Below the pieces are notes generated by a model. The model did no database searches. It saw only the letters and a program-made list of their open reading frames with translations, and was not told where the DNA came from. A stretch of 64,000 nt of DNA from NCBI RefSeq assembly GCF_011516825.1, contig NZ_WOTA01000009.1, positions 1 to 64,000 on the forward strand, given 5' to 3'. Below, one piece after another: positions 42,916 through 52,087 of this stretch. Position numbers and translations under genes: made by a program. The DNA comes from Acetobacter oeni (lineage in GTDB: Bacteria > Pseudomonadota > Alphaproteobacteria > Acetobacterales > Acetobacteraceae). Numbering within the stretch: position 1 is the first letter of the stretch; every line of letters begins with the position of its first letter.

Positions 42916-45420
42916 TCATACGTGACCCATTGCAGGATCAGTCTGTCCGGGAAGTCCGGTCTCGACCCGACCGGCAAAGTGATAAAGAAACTCCTCCTCG
43001 GTCGGAGAAGTCATGACCATATCGTACCACATGGCATTCTGAGTCAGATCGAATGCGACGATCCCGGTCTGACCCGGCAATATGCGAAGCTTCTCCGATA
43101 CACCATGCATTTTCGTTTTCGCATTCATGGCGCAGACGACTTCCGCCGGCTTCGATCCATGATTTGTCAGATGCAGAGTCAGATGCCTGTTTTTTGAATC
43201 TGAATAATGACATGCCGCATGCAGGCGAATACCGTCCTTCCTCCCCCTGTAGAGACGGTAGAAGCCATTTGGCGCATGCACCGATACGTCATAGATATTA
43301 TCAGGGAAACCGGACATCTCAAAAGAAACATCAAGCCTGTCTCCCGCCGCGACGGCATAGGTCCCGGCCTGCATCGCCCCATTCACGGACGCATTATGGC
43401 AATAGATATTAAAAGGCAGACCGGCGGCCCGTGCGCCATACAGCGTCGTGCCAGCCTCCAGGTGAAGCGCGACCCGCTGCCCGTCCGCGGCTAATCCACC
43501 ATCGCAACAAGGCTCGCAGGGAAGGGCGCAGGCAGGGCGACTGCCTGGTTCCTGCCTTACTGTTTCACGCATTTTCGTCGGATCAGCCCGCAGAACCGCG
43601 ATTTCGGCCTCATCCAGGGTACGGAAACCATCCGGCATCGGCCGGTCCCGCGCCTCCTCAATCATATGCAGGTGAGTATTCCGATCCAGGTAAGGCAGGG
43701 CGGGAGTCTCGCCATCATAAGTGCGGAAGCAGGAGGTCAGGTCGCCACTGATGGCACGTCGCCAGGGCGAAATGTTGGTTTCCGTGACCGTCTTGCCGAA
43801 TTTCTGCTCGATGAAAGTTTCCAGAAAACGAAGTGTCGAGGTGTGTTCGAAGAGCTGCGAATTGACCCAGCCGCCCCGACTCCAGGGGGAGGCGATAATC
43901 ATCGGCACCCGGAAACCCAGCCCGATCGGACCGCTGCGTGCCAGATGTTCAGGCACCCCCCGATCCGTCTCATCCCGGACGCTGGTATATTCCAGCCCCT
44001 CTCCGCCGATTTTTGCCGAGGAACGTCCTGTTTCAGGACGGGCGGGATCTGGCGCCACATACGAACAGCAATGGTCGAAATACCCGTCATTTTCATCGTA
44101 GGTGATGATGAAGATCGTCTTTTTCCAGACCTCGGGATTTTCCGTCAGAATGTCCATGACTTCCGAGACATACCACGCGCCGTACCACGGCGAGGTCGGA
44201 TGATCGGAGAAATGTCCCGGAGCCGACAGCCATGATACGGTGGGAAGCGTGCCTTCTTTCACGTCCTGACGAAACTGATGCAGGATGTCGCCCTTCGGCG
44301 CATCCATGCGGATCGTCCTGTCACCTTCCGTGAAAGTCAGTTTCTCCAGCTTGCGATACTGCTCATCATTGCTGTTCACAACAAAGGCTTTTTCGAACAG
44401 AGCGCGCTCTTCCGGTGTCAGCTCCTCCATTGTATGGGCGGCGGTGGCAGCCCGCCGGCGCTTCAGGATCTCAAGCAGCATCCGCGCTTCGGCAAGCTGC
44501 TCGGTATGCGCTTCGGAGACGAGCATTTCCCGGCTGTTGAGCCGTTCGACATGGTTCTGGCACTCACTGATGCGTGCCTCAAGCCAGTCACGAAAACCGG
44601 GATTGGCCGACACGTGATACTGGTCAAAACATTCCAGCACATTTGTGCCAAAATTCCCCAGCCAGGCGCGTTCCGTCTCGTCCATGCCACCGGTCTGGGT
44701 CAGCTCATTCTGATAGTATTTCCAGGAAATGCCCGCCAGTTCCAGCCGCTCCGGAAACGTGCTCCAGGTCATGCCGCCCTCCAGGATTTCCCCGTTGCGC
44801 ATATACACGTTTGAAGAAACATCCTGGCGGTCACGCACGGTCCCGGTCATGAACAGCAGACGGTTGGGTGTGGTGCTGGTCATGGCGCCACAGTAATTCT
44901 GATCACAAACGGTAAAAGCATCCGCCAGCGCGTAATAAAACGGAAGATCCGCCCGCGTGTAATAGCCCATCGTGAGCGGGTAGCGATCATAGCCTTTATG
45001 GTGCGACTTCTTGGCGTCGATCCACTGGTCATGCGCCCCCGCATTCCAGGCATCGACCTGACTGTCGCGGGAATGCGGAATGGAGCCCATCCAGGTCACG
45101 CGCGTGTCACGGATGTTCAGCCGCCAGGGCAGATAGGTCTTGCCTGATTTGCCGGTCTGCATGAAAACCGGATTGCCCCCGGGCTGGCGCATCGCGCGCG
45201 GATCGTTGAACCCGCGCACACCCTGAAGTGTGCCGAAAACATGATCGAATGAGCGGTTCTCCTGCATGAGGATCACGACATGCTCGGCGTCCTTCCATGT
45301 TGAACCGGGGTTCGGAGCAATCGCGAAGGCCCGGCGCACTGACTCCGGAAGAAGGGAGGCTGAACCGGCGGCGGCACCGGACAGGAGGGCATATTTCAGA
45401 AAATCTCTGCGTGTCGTCAT
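42916..45420 (-). CDS. Phosphocholine-specific phospholipase C, Tat-exported
   Basis: This 834-residue enzyme removes the phosphate head group from phosphatidylcholine or sphingomyelin outside the cytosol. The N-terminus is a twin-arginine signal (TTRRDFLKYALLSGAAAGSA). The catalytic domain carries HVVILMQENRSFDHVFGTLQ and TYDENDGYFDHCCSYVAP, the phosphoesterase signatures, and EHTSTLRFLETFIEQKFG. The last about 190 residues hold two beta-sandwich C-terminal repeats. The ATG at 45420 begins at the Tat signal; an ATG 60 bases upstream would add unrelated residues. It stands alone, with a long upstream gap that contains an inverted repeat. Confidence 0.9.
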   Translation of the reverse strand: MTTRRDFLKYALLSGAAAGSASLLPESVRRAFAIAPNPGSTWKDAEHVVILMQENRSFDHVFGTLQGVRGFNDPRAMRQPGGNPVFMQTGKSGKTYLPWRLNIRDTRVTWMGSIPHSRDSQVDAWNAGAHDQWIDAKKSHHKGYDRYPLTMGYYTRADLPFYYALADAFTVCDQNYCGAMTSTTPNRLLFMTGTVRDRQDVSSNVYMRNGEILEGGMTWSTFPERLELAGISWKYYQNELTQTGGMDETERAWLGNFGTNVLECFDQYHVSANPGFRDWLEARISECQNHVERLNSREMLVSEAHTEQLAEARMLLEILKRRRAATAAHTMEELTPEERALFEKAFVVNSNDEQYRKLEKLTFTEGDRTIRMDAPKGDILHQFRQDVKEGTLPTVSWLSAPGHFSDHPTSPWYGAWYVSEVMDILTENPEVWKKTIFIITYDENDGYFDHCCSYVAPDPARPETGRSSAKIGGEGLEYTSVRDETDRGVPEHLARSGPIGLGFRVPMIIASPWSRGGWVNSQLFEHTSTLRFLETFIEQKFGKTVTETNISPWRRAISGDLTSCFRTYDGETPALPYLDRNTHLHMIEEARDRPMPDGFRTLDEAEIAVLRADPTKMRETVRQEPGSRPACALPCEPCCDGGLAADGQRVALHLEAGTTLYGARAAGLPFNIYCHNASVNGAMQAGTYAVAAGDRLDVSFEMSGFPDNIYDVSVHAPNGFYRLYRGRKDGIRLHAACHYSDSKNRHLTLHLTNHGSKPAEVVCAMNAKTKMHGVSEKLRILPGQTGIVAFDLTQNAMWYDMVMTSPTEEEFLYHFAGRVETGLPGQTDPAMGHV

Positions 45421-46153
45421 CGTCAGCCTGGAACCGTTATGGTGGAGTAAATGCCGGATACCGTATTGCTCATATGGCAATCAGCGGAATTTTCAGTGTG
45501 ACGATTTGAAGACAGGTCGTCATGCTCCCGGCAACACAGGCACGACACGTCCCCGCATCCGGTTTTCCGCCACTCCCGGTGCAGGGTCGTCACTCCGTTA
45601 CCTCTGATTTTCCGGATTGAAATCCGATCACGCAGATTTAGCAAATACTGTCGTGTTGTACGGAATCATACAACACGACATAAGAATTACGAACTTTTTC
45701 ATCGGCAGCGTCTCACCATTCCAGGCGCGCCGGAACCTGTCTGAATTTCAGCTCTGATCTGATCCCTGTTTTGAAAGTTCATTTAAGGTAAGTAGAATAT
45801 TCAAAAGCCTGGTAGCCGCACGTTTTCAGAAGGGCCTGCGGATGATTCCGAGCCCGGATGTGGATGTCGGAACAAAGAGGGCGCCATCCGGGATTGCGCG
45901 TAAGACGAAACGCCGCCCGTCTGATCCGGTATTCACACATGTGGCGTCGGGTTTGAGTGCGAAGTCCCGACCCGGAGTGCGTCAGTCACGTCTTCTGCCC
46001 GGCTCAGAGCCACGCGGCACGAATAATATGCGCGCCGGTCTTCGCCACGTCTTCTCCAAACCTCTGCCCGAAAAGCACGGACCGTGCAGACTGATAAATC
46101 CAGGCACAGAAGAAACGCCCCCGCCAGGACCACTCAGCCCCACCGGTCCCGGA
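45421..46153. other. Long gap upstream of phospholipase C
   Basis: These 733 bases between the phospholipase and LLM monooxygenase genes carry no recognisable gene. A plus-strand frame over 45842-46312 has arginine- and proline-rich composition and no family. The main structure is the inverted repeat at 45650-45679. Confidence 0.5.
45650..45679. promoter_or_regulatory. Inverted repeat upstream of phospholipase C
   Basis: Two perfect 11-base arms, GTCGTGTTGTA (45650-45660) and TACAACACGAC (45669-45679), flank eight bases. The site lies about 230 bases ahead of the phospholipase start. It has the form of an operator for a dimeric regulator, but an RNA hairpin is also possible. Confidence 0.5.
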
Positions 46154-47143
46154 TCAGCGTCCCGCCATCTCCGCCGTCAGTTCCAGCGCATGGCGCCGTT
46201 TCTCATGGTCATAAACCGGAACCGCAACCATCAGCTCATCAGGCCGATACCGCGCAATAAACGCCTCCAGACGCGGCGCAATCGTCGGAACCGATCCCGC
46301 AAACGTGCATGACAGCGTGTGATCCAGCATCGCCTGCTCCTGCTCCGACCACAATCCCGCTGACGCATCGACCGGAGGCGGAAACGCCGTCGGTCGTCCG
46401 CGACGCAGCGCTATGAAATACTGCTGAAGAGAGGTCGCAAGATAGCCGGCCCCGGCATCATCATCCGCCGCAATCACGTTGGCCGTCAGCATCACATGCG
46501 GTTTCGGACACCGCACGGAAGGCTCGAAACGTGCCCGATAAAGCGTAATCGCCTCATCCATCTGCCCCGGAGCAAAATGAGAAGCGAAGGCATAAGGCAG
46601 CCCCAGCTGCGCCGCGAGAACCGCCGAAAACAGCGACGACCCCAGAATCCACACCGGAACCCGTAACCCGGCTCCGGGAATCGCGCGAACCAGATGAGTG
46701 TCCTCCTCACTGGCCGGTTCGAAATAATGCAGCAATTCAACAACATCATCCGGAAACCGGTCCGGCGCCAGCGGATCGCGCCGCAACGCCCGCGCCGTCC
46801 TCTGATCCGCTCCGGGCGCCCGGCCCAGACCAAGATCAATCCGCCCGGGAAAAAGCGTTTCCAGTGTGCCAAACTGTTCAGCAACAACCAGCGGCGAGTG
46901 GTTCGGCAACATGATGCCGCCAGCCCCCACACGGATACGCTGCGTCGCACCGGCCACCTGCCCGATCAGAACAGCCGTGGCCGCCGAAGCAATCCCCGGC
47001 ATCGCATGATGCTCGGCAAGCCAGTACCGCCGGAATCCCAGCGTCTCCGCGAGACGAGAGAAATCCAGCGTATTGCGAAAAGCCTCCGCCGGCGTTGAGC
47101 CACGCGTGATAAGCGAGAGATCCAGAACAGAAAAGGGGATCAT
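46154..47143 (-). CDS. Luciferase-like (LLM) flavin-dependent oxidoreductase
   Basis: This 329-residue cytosolic protein has the bacterial luciferase-like barrel: [79 protein letters not shown] and [20 protein letters not shown]. These enzymes use reduced flavin and oxygen on varied substrates; the group with [14 protein letters not shown] is usually of unknown substrate. The ATG at 47143 is taken; the frame extends 16 codons further without similarity. Confidence 0.85.
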   Translation of the reverse strand: MIPFSVLDLSLITRGSTPAEAFRNTLDFSRLAETLGFRRYWLAEHHAMPGIASAATAVLIGQVAGATQRIRVGAGGIMLPNHSPLVVAEQFGTLETLFPGRIDLGLGRAPGADQRTARALRRDPLAPDRFPDDVVELLHYFEPASEEDTHLVRAIPGAGLRVPVWILGSSLFSAVLAAQLGLPYAFASHFAPGQMDEAITLYRARFEPSVRCPKPHVMLTANVIAADDDAGAGYLATSLQQYFIALRRGRPTAFPPPVDASAGLWSEQEQAMLDHTLSCTFAGSVPTIAPRLEAFIARYRPDELMVAVPVYDHEKRRHALELTAEMAGR

Positions 47144-47332
47144 GCAAGCGCCTCCGCACTGCCGGAACGCTGAACAGATGCGACCCGCCATCTCCGATCA
47201 TACAGCCGGACAGGTCAGCCGCGCCAGTCTTTCCGAAGCGGGTCATAAAGCCGGAAAGGCTCTGTTTTATCCCGCTCCGGAAACCGGATTTCCCCGCGGC
47301 TTACAAAAAACGGCTCCGAACCTCAGACGGTT

Positions 47333-47494
47333 TTATCGCCCCTGAAGCTCAGCTTCCAGCTTTTTCACTTCAGCCGTCAGCGCATGAACCCGCTGCGGTT
47401 CTTCCTTCTCCGCCCGCGCAAGATCACGCCGAACCGCGTTCAGACGATGCTCAAGTGACTGATCGGAGGGGAGTTCATGTGAATGTCCGGTCAT
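47333..47494 (-). CDS. Small coiled-coil protein
   Basis: This 53-residue protein opens MTGHSHELPSDQSLEH and continues as one charged helix (RLNAVRRDLARAEKEE, then VKKLEAELQGR) with heptad-like leucines. TAGGAGCATATT before the ATG is a good ribosome binding site. It lies 9 bases after the stop of the neighbouring 80-residue gene, so the two are co-transcribed. Function unknown. Confidence 0.6.
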   Translation of the reverse strand: MTGHSHELPSDQSLEHRLNAVRRDLARAEKEEPQRVHALTAEVKKLEAELQGR

Positions 47495-47503
47495 AATATG
47501 CTC

Positions 47504-47746
47504 CTATTTCCTGGCCAGAATCTGTTCAGCCAGCGTGACAATGTCACTGGCTTCAACACCTTCCGGATTATGCAACGTCTTTTTCGCAACAGCCTTCTGC
47601 TCTTCAGACGCGTGCTCGGCACCCTTCAGAACAAAATTCGCAATCTTCTCAACTTCAGCCTTCGTCAGCAGCTTCGGCTGCTTACGCGCTCTCTCCGCCA
47701 GTTCATGCAGGGCGGATGTTTCATGCGGAAGCGGATCATGTGCCAT
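47504..47746 (-). CDS. Small helical hypothetical protein
   Basis: This 80-residue protein starts MAHDPLPHETSALHELAERA and has a lysine-rich helical middle (KLLTKAEVEKIANFVLKGAE) and an end (ASDIVTLAEQILARK). There is no signal or membrane segment. GGAGA lies 6 bases before the ATG at 47746; earlier in-frame ATGs at 47758 and 47800 lack that spacing. It is co-transcribed with the 53-residue coiled-coil gene. No family was recognised. Confidence 0.6.
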   Translation of the reverse strand: MAHDPLPHETSALHELAERARKQPKLLTKAEVEKIANFVLKGAEHASEEQKAVAKKTLHNPEGVEASDIVTLAEQILARK

Positions 47747-47828
47747 CGTCGTCTCCATCTGAGTCAGAAATTCTGTGCGCCCTTCACCATCCGGCGGCAA
47801 GAGGCGATATAAAAACCATCAGCTACAA

Positions 47829-48128
47829 TCAGATGGAAACGTCGATTTCATGCAGTCCGGTCGTCTCATGCTTCCCCGGATGCCCGGCATGGAACGGACC
47901 GCTGTCCGTCCCGACATCAGACAGATCGGCAATCGGCAGACGCTTCCACTGTCCACCCGGGGCATCACCCTTTTTGTGTTCATCGCTGCCAACATAAATC
48001 AGCACCCGATCCTCACCATCGCCTTTCCCCACGGCATGGGGAGAACCGACCAGAGCACGTCCGTGATATGTAAAACTGACATTGCTCCGGCTTTTTACCG
48101 CAGCACATAGCTTGTCGCGTGTCGACAT
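47829..48128 (-). CDS. Small WYL-like domain protein
   Basis: This 99-residue protein (LCAAVKSRSNVSFTYHGRAL, VGSPHAVGKGDGEDRVLIYV, GGQWKRLPIADLSDV) has the strand order and the FTYHG...V.PHAVG signature of the WYL domain, but without the helix-turn-helix that WYL regulators carry. It ends in a His/Gly-rich tail. WYL domains sense nucleic acids or small ligands in regulators of phage defence and other systems; this one's role is unknown. CAGGAGATG supports the ATG. It lies upstream of the two small helical genes on the same strand. Confidence 0.55.
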   Translation of the reverse strand: MSTRDKLCAAVKSRSNVSFTYHGRALVGSPHAVGKGDGEDRVLIYVGSDEHKKGDAPGGQWKRLPIADLSDVGTDSGPFHAGHPGKHETTGLHEIDVSI

Positions 48129-48500
48129 GCAGACATCTCCTGTTTCGAATATTACAAAAACATTGGTAACGGAAGGATTCCCGTCAAGGACACCGCATGT
48201 TTTCTTTCATGATATGTCTTATTTACACCGTGCTACATTGAATTTCGTTTTGCCGCACAGATCAGACACAGTGTTGTGGTGTTTTTTGCATTAAAATCGC
48301 AGGCCTCTGTCCCCTCATCGGGTCACTCGCCGCATCTCCTCCGAAAAAAGAGGAACCTATCTTTTGACTGACACGACCGCTCCCGCCCCTCATAGCGGGT
48401 GCTGCTGACACGAAGACAGCACTACCTGCCGGGCGGGAGAAATGTCCGCGTGCTCAGCTGCTTTCGCCACGGAGGATGTGATGACGGAAGCGGTTCCCCC
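48129..48500. other. Gap between pirin and the WYL-like gene
   Basis: These 372 bases contain no recognisable gene. The part at 48150-48290 is AT-richer and may hold the promoter of the three small genes. No strong hairpin was seen. Confidence 0.4.
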
Positions 48501-49373
48501 TCAGACTGCCGTCGTCACAAACCGGCCCTTGCGAAAATCATCGAAAGCCTGAGCAATTTCCGCCTGGCTGTTCATCACGAACGGCCCCTGACCGACAATC
48601 GGCTCGTTCAGTGGCTGCCCCGTCAGAACCAGCACCATCGCATCCCCGTCCGCGCTGAGAGACACCGTCTTCCCCTCGCGGCTGAGCAGCAGCATCTCCG
48701 CCTCGCCAAGTTCTCCGTCACCCCCCTCAACCGTGATGTGCCCGGTCAGCCCTACAAGCATCGCGGTATGCCCCTCGGGCAGATCCAGTGTGAGCGAAGC
48801 ATCCCGTGTCAGACGCAGATCCCACACATTAACCGGCGAAAACGTCCGCGCCGGCCCGGTCCGGCCCATCAGTTCCCCGGCAATAACCCGCGCCGTGCCC
48901 GCGCCATCCGGCAGTTCCACAACCGGAACCTGCGAGGCCGTAATCGCCTGATAGCCACCCGGTGTCATCTTGTCCTTCGCCGGCAGATTCACCCAGAGCT
49001 GCACCATCCGGAACGGCCCGCCCGTCCTGGCAAAAGACGGCGCATGATACTCCTCATGCAGAATACCACCGCCCGCCGTCATCCACTGCACATCGCCCGG
49101 ACCGATAATGCCGCCATGCCCGGCGGAATCCCGATGCTCCACCTCGCCGTCATAAACCAGCGTCACCGTCTCGAACCCGCGATGCGGATGCTGACCCACT
49201 CCGCGCTGCCTGTCCGTCGGCCCGAAATTATACGGCCCCGCATAATCGAGCAGCAGAAACGGGCTGATCGCCTCCCCGAGACCGCCGTAGGAAAAAAGCG
49301 ACCGGACAGGAAAACCATCCCCGACCCAATGCCTCTGATTGTTGCCAAAGCGACCCGTGATCGTCTTGTCCAT
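48501..49373 (-). CDS. Pirin-family protein
   Basis: This 290-residue bicupin protein matches pirins: PFLLLDYAGPYNFGPTDRQR, VGQHPHRGFETVTLVYDGEV, HRDSAGHGGIIGPGDVQWM and TAGGGILHEEYHAPSFA. The histidines of HPHRG, EHRDS and the glutamate in HEEYH form the metal site of the N-terminal cupin. Some bacterial pirins show quercetinase activity and others regulate metabolic enzymes. No partner is adjacent. The ATG at 49373 has a normal distance to the first strand. Confidence 0.9.
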   Translation of the reverse strand: MDKTITGRFGNNQRHWVGDGFPVRSLFSYGGLGEAISPFLLLDYAGPYNFGPTDRQRGVGQHPHRGFETVTLVYDGEVEHRDSAGHGGIIGPGDVQWMTAGGGILHEEYHAPSFARTGGPFRMVQLWVNLPAKDKMTPGGYQAITASQVPVVELPDGAGTARVIAGELMGRTGPARTFSPVNVWDLRLTRDASLTLDLPEGHTAMLVGLTGHITVEGGDGELGEAEMLLLSREGKTVSLSADGDAMVLVLTGQPLNEPIVGQGPFVMNSQAEIAQAFDDFRKGRFVTTAV

Positions 49374-49746
49374 GTCACGCCTCCCGTGCGGCCAGTCCCG
49401 TTATGAAACCGCGCTTATGCCCTTAAGATGGTGACGCCTGACAAATGCAAAAGGTGGCAAACCCCGACGCAGCAGAAAACTGAAGACGTCTTAAAAAGGT
49501 ATGGCTCGCCTTATGCACGCTGCCCCGACACTCTGATCCGTCGATCAACAAACCGGTTTCCAAAGGCTCCGGCCTTTGGCGGGTTTCAGGGCAGCGTCCC
49601 GAGAAAAACAGCAACACCACCGAAAGCAGAACCATCAAAAACCTTACCGGCCACACGTATCGAACCGAAACACCATAAAGGCCCGAACGAAAACAGCCCG
49701 CCAGCGTTATGGACGCATAGCGCTCGCATAACCGGGAAACCGCGAC
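49374..49746. other. Divergent gap with a composite repeat
   Basis: These 373 bases between pirin and the GST-like gene hold a good copy of the composite hairpin repeat (49551-49612). Nothing else was recognised. Confidence 0.45.
49551..49612. repeat. Composite intergenic hairpin repeat
   Basis: CCGGTTTCCAAAGGCTCCGG and CCTTTGGCGGGTTTCAGGGC make a stem of CCAAAGG/CCTTTGG followed by a GGGC...GTCCC part. It is the closest match to the copy at 22650-22715 and is in the same orientation. Confidence 0.65.
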
Positions 49747-50448
49747 ATGTCCGATTACGAACTTTACTACTGGTCCGTGCCATTTCGCGGTCAGTTCGTC
49801 CGCGCCGTCCTGGCCTGGGCCGGTAAAACCTGGACAGAGGGCGGCGATGCTGAAATCTCAAAGCTGATGGCAGAGCCGGTAAAAGACATGCCGGTCCCGT
49901 TCATGGGGCCACCCATGCTGATCGACAAAAAGGCACGCTTCGCCATAGCCGAAATGCCGGCTATTATCCTTTATCTGGGTGAAACACTCAACCTCATGCC
50001 CGCCACCCCGGCTCTGCGCGCCCTGACCATGAAGATCGTCAACGATGCCAACGATGTCATCGACGAGATCACTCTGGATGGCGGTCGCGAAATGTGGACG
50101 GAAAAACGCTGGCACGATTTCGTTCCGCGCCTGAAAAAGTGGATGTCTTTCTGGGATGAGATCGGAAAGCGCCACGGCCTGAAAGCAGAGTCCGGCTTTC
50201 TGCTCGGTGGCGAGGCGCCGGGTATCGCCGATGTCGTGACAGCCACCCTGTGGTCAACCATGACAGACCGCTTCCATAAGATCGAAGCAATCCTCAGGGA
50301 AGCCGCTCCCATGACCGCCAGCCTGACCCGCCGGGTCGCAGCCCTGCCTCCGTTGGCCAGCCTGTCCGCCCAGGCCCGCCAGAACTACGGAGACGCCTAT
50401 TGCGGCGGACAGATCGAGGCCTCGCTGCGTAAGGTTCTGGGAGCTTAG
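49747..50448 (+). CDS. Glutathione S-transferase-like protein
   Basis: This 233-residue protein has a thioredoxin-like N-terminal domain (YELYYWSVPFRGQFVRAVLA, VPFMGPPMLIDKKARFAIAE, then MPAIILYLGETLNL). The all-helical C-terminal domain runs from about residue 95. The SMPA-like segment for glutathione contact reads AEMPAI, and the first strand is followed by WSVPFRG, where GSTs put the active Ser, Tyr or Cys; S10 is the likely one. Substrate unknown. It stands alone. Confidence 0.78.
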   Translation: MSDYELYYWSVPFRGQFVRAVLAWAGKTWTEGGDAEISKLMAEPVKDMPVPFMGPPMLIDKKARFAIAEMPAIILYLGETLNLMPATPALRALTMKIVNDANDVIDEITLDGGREMWTEKRWHDFVPRLKKWMSFWDEIGKRHGLKAESGFLLGGEAPGIADVVTATLWSTMTDRFHKIEAILREAAPMTASLTRRVAALPPLASLSAQARQNYGDAYCGGQIEASLRKVLGA

Positions 50449-50547
50449 CCGGAACTCATGGCTAACCAACCCCCGTAAGGCTCGTGATCCCAGCAAATCG
50501 TTTTATTTCCGGCGCCCGAATATTCCGAAAAGACTCTGTTCACGTCA

Positions 50548-50630
50548 GGTTCTGCTGTTTTTCTCAGGGCCTTGCCCGGAAATCCGCCAGAAATCCGTGG
50601 CGCCTGCCGGGTTCGGACAGAGCCCGCGCC
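50548..50630. repeat. Composite intergenic hairpin repeat
   Basis: TTTTTCTCAGGGCCTTGCCC and the later GCCGGGTTCGGACAGAGCCC modules are the reverse order of those at 4.7 kb. Imperfect stems are possible in each module. It lies between the converging GST-like and hldE genes. Confidence 0.5.
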
Positions 50631-50638
50631 GTTTCCCC

Positions 50639-52072
50639 TTACGCCCCCTGAATCCGCCCGATCGTCGCCGTCGTCGAATGTCCCGCCCGCAGATCCGCCA
50701 GCACCAGCTTTCCCCCGCCGGCAATGACCTCCGCGGCACCCACCACGTCCTCAGGCCTGTAATCAGAGCCCTTCACCAGAACATCCGGCATCAGCTCACG
50801 GATAATCTCCAGCGGTGTATCTTCGGAAAACGCCACCACCGCATCCACGGACCGGATCGCCGCCATCACGGCCGCCCGGCTGGCCAGCATATTCACCGGC
50901 CGTGTCTCACCCTTCAGCCGCCGCACACTCGCATCGTCGTTCAGCGCCACAATCAGCCGGTCACACGCCCCCCGCGCCGCCGCCAGCAGACTGACATGCC
51001 CCGGATGAATGATGTCGAAACACCCGTTCGTAAAACCAACGGTCAGACCATGCGCTTTCCAGTCCGCAATCTGTCGCTTCGCCTGCACTGTGGTCAGCAG
51101 ATGCGGCGCCTCCTCCGGCCCGTCCTGCGCCTGCAATTCACGGATGACCTCGCCAATATCCGCCGTCGCCGTCCCCAGCTTGGCCACAACAACACCCGCC
51201 GCCGCATTCGCAACCCGCATCGCCTGATCGAAAGCCATGCCGGACCCGACCGCCAGCGCCATCGTCGCAATCACCGTGTCGCCCGCGCCGGAAACGTCAA
51301 ACACCTCCCGCGCGCGCGCCGGGACCGCAATCGCCTCACCCCCGGAGGGCACCAGCATCATGCCCTTCTCGGAACGCGTCGCCAGAATCGCATCCGCCTC
51401 GGCCCGCGCCATCACCCTGCGCGCCGCCTGCTCCACACTGGCATTATCCGAAACGGCCATCCCGGCCGCCGCCGCCAGCTCCTTCGCATTCGGCGTAATA
51501 CAGGTCGCCCCGCGATAGTGCCGGAAATCAGGCGTCTTCGGATCGACAAACACCGGAATATCCCGCAGCCGCGCCTCGCCGATCAGATGACGCACCACCA
51601 TGCTGTCACAAACACCCTTTCCATAATCGGAAAGAATCACAACATTCGCTTCCTCCAGCCGCGCATCGATCGCCTGACACAGCAACTCCGCCTCTTCGGT
51701 CTGGAGGGGCAGACGACTCTCCTCATCCGCCCGCACCACCTGCTGATGCGCCGCAATGAACCGCGTCTTGCAGATCGTCGGACGACGCGTCGTCGCCACC
51801 AGCATTTCCGAAACCTGCGCCCGGATACGCAATGTATCCCGCAGCGTCACCGCCGCGTCATCCTCGCCGACCAGACCGATCAGAATGGCCCGCCCGCCCA
51901 GCGAAATCACATTGCTCGCAACATTGCCCGCGCCACCCGGCATCTCCGTCCGCCTGTTCAGCAGCAGCACCGGCACCGGCGCCTCCGGAGAAATCCGCTC
52001 CATGTCGCCATAAACAAACCGGTCCAGCATCACATCGCCGACACACAGAACGGTGATCCGGGAAAAATCCAT
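50639..52072 (-). CDS. hldE: Bifunctional heptose-7-phosphate kinase / heptose-1-phosphate adenylyltransferase
   Basis: This 477-residue enzyme makes ADP-heptose for lipopolysaccharide. The N-terminal sugar-kinase domain has VCVGDVMLDRFVYGDMERIS, MPGGAGNVASNVISLGG and the catalytic VFDVSGAGDTVIATMALAVG. The C-terminal nucleotidyltransferase domain has VGFTNGCFDIIHPGHVSLL, ALNDDASVRRLKGETRPVN and DVLVKGSDYRPEDVVG. Both halves are complete, as in E. coli HldE. It lies 15 bases after gmk on the minus strand. Confidence 0.94.
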   Translation of the reverse strand: MDFSRITVLCVGDVMLDRFVYGDMERISPEAPVPVLLLNRRTEMPGGAGNVASNVISLGGRAILIGLVGEDDAAVTLRDTLRIRAQVSEMLVATTRRPTICKTRFIAAHQQVVRADEESRLPLQTEEAELLCQAIDARLEEANVVILSDYGKGVCDSMVVRHLIGEARLRDIPVFVDPKTPDFRHYRGATCITPNAKELAAAAGMAVSDNASVEQAARRVMARAEADAILATRSEKGMMLVPSGGEAIAVPARAREVFDVSGAGDTVIATMALAVGSGMAFDQAMRVANAAAGVVVAKLGTATADIGEVIRELQAQDGPEEAPHLLTTVQAKRQIADWKAHGLTVGFTNGCFDIIHPGHVSLLAAARGACDRLIVALNDDASVRRLKGETRPVNMLASRAAVMAAIRSVDAVVAFSEDTPLEIIRELMPDVLVKGSDYRPEDVVGAAEVIAGGGKLVLADLRAGHSTTATIGRIQGA

Positions 52073-52087
52073 AACGTCAGCCCAAAA

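Noticed and set aside
45842..46312. 156-residue plus-strand frame in the phospholipase-LLM gap
   Set aside because: Low-complexity Pro/Arg/Ser composition, no ribosome binding site and overlap with the end of the LLM gene.
48399..49406. 335-residue plus-strand frame opposite pirin
   Set aside because: Basic, His/Arg-rich mirror frame; pirin motifs on the minus strand settle the coding strand.
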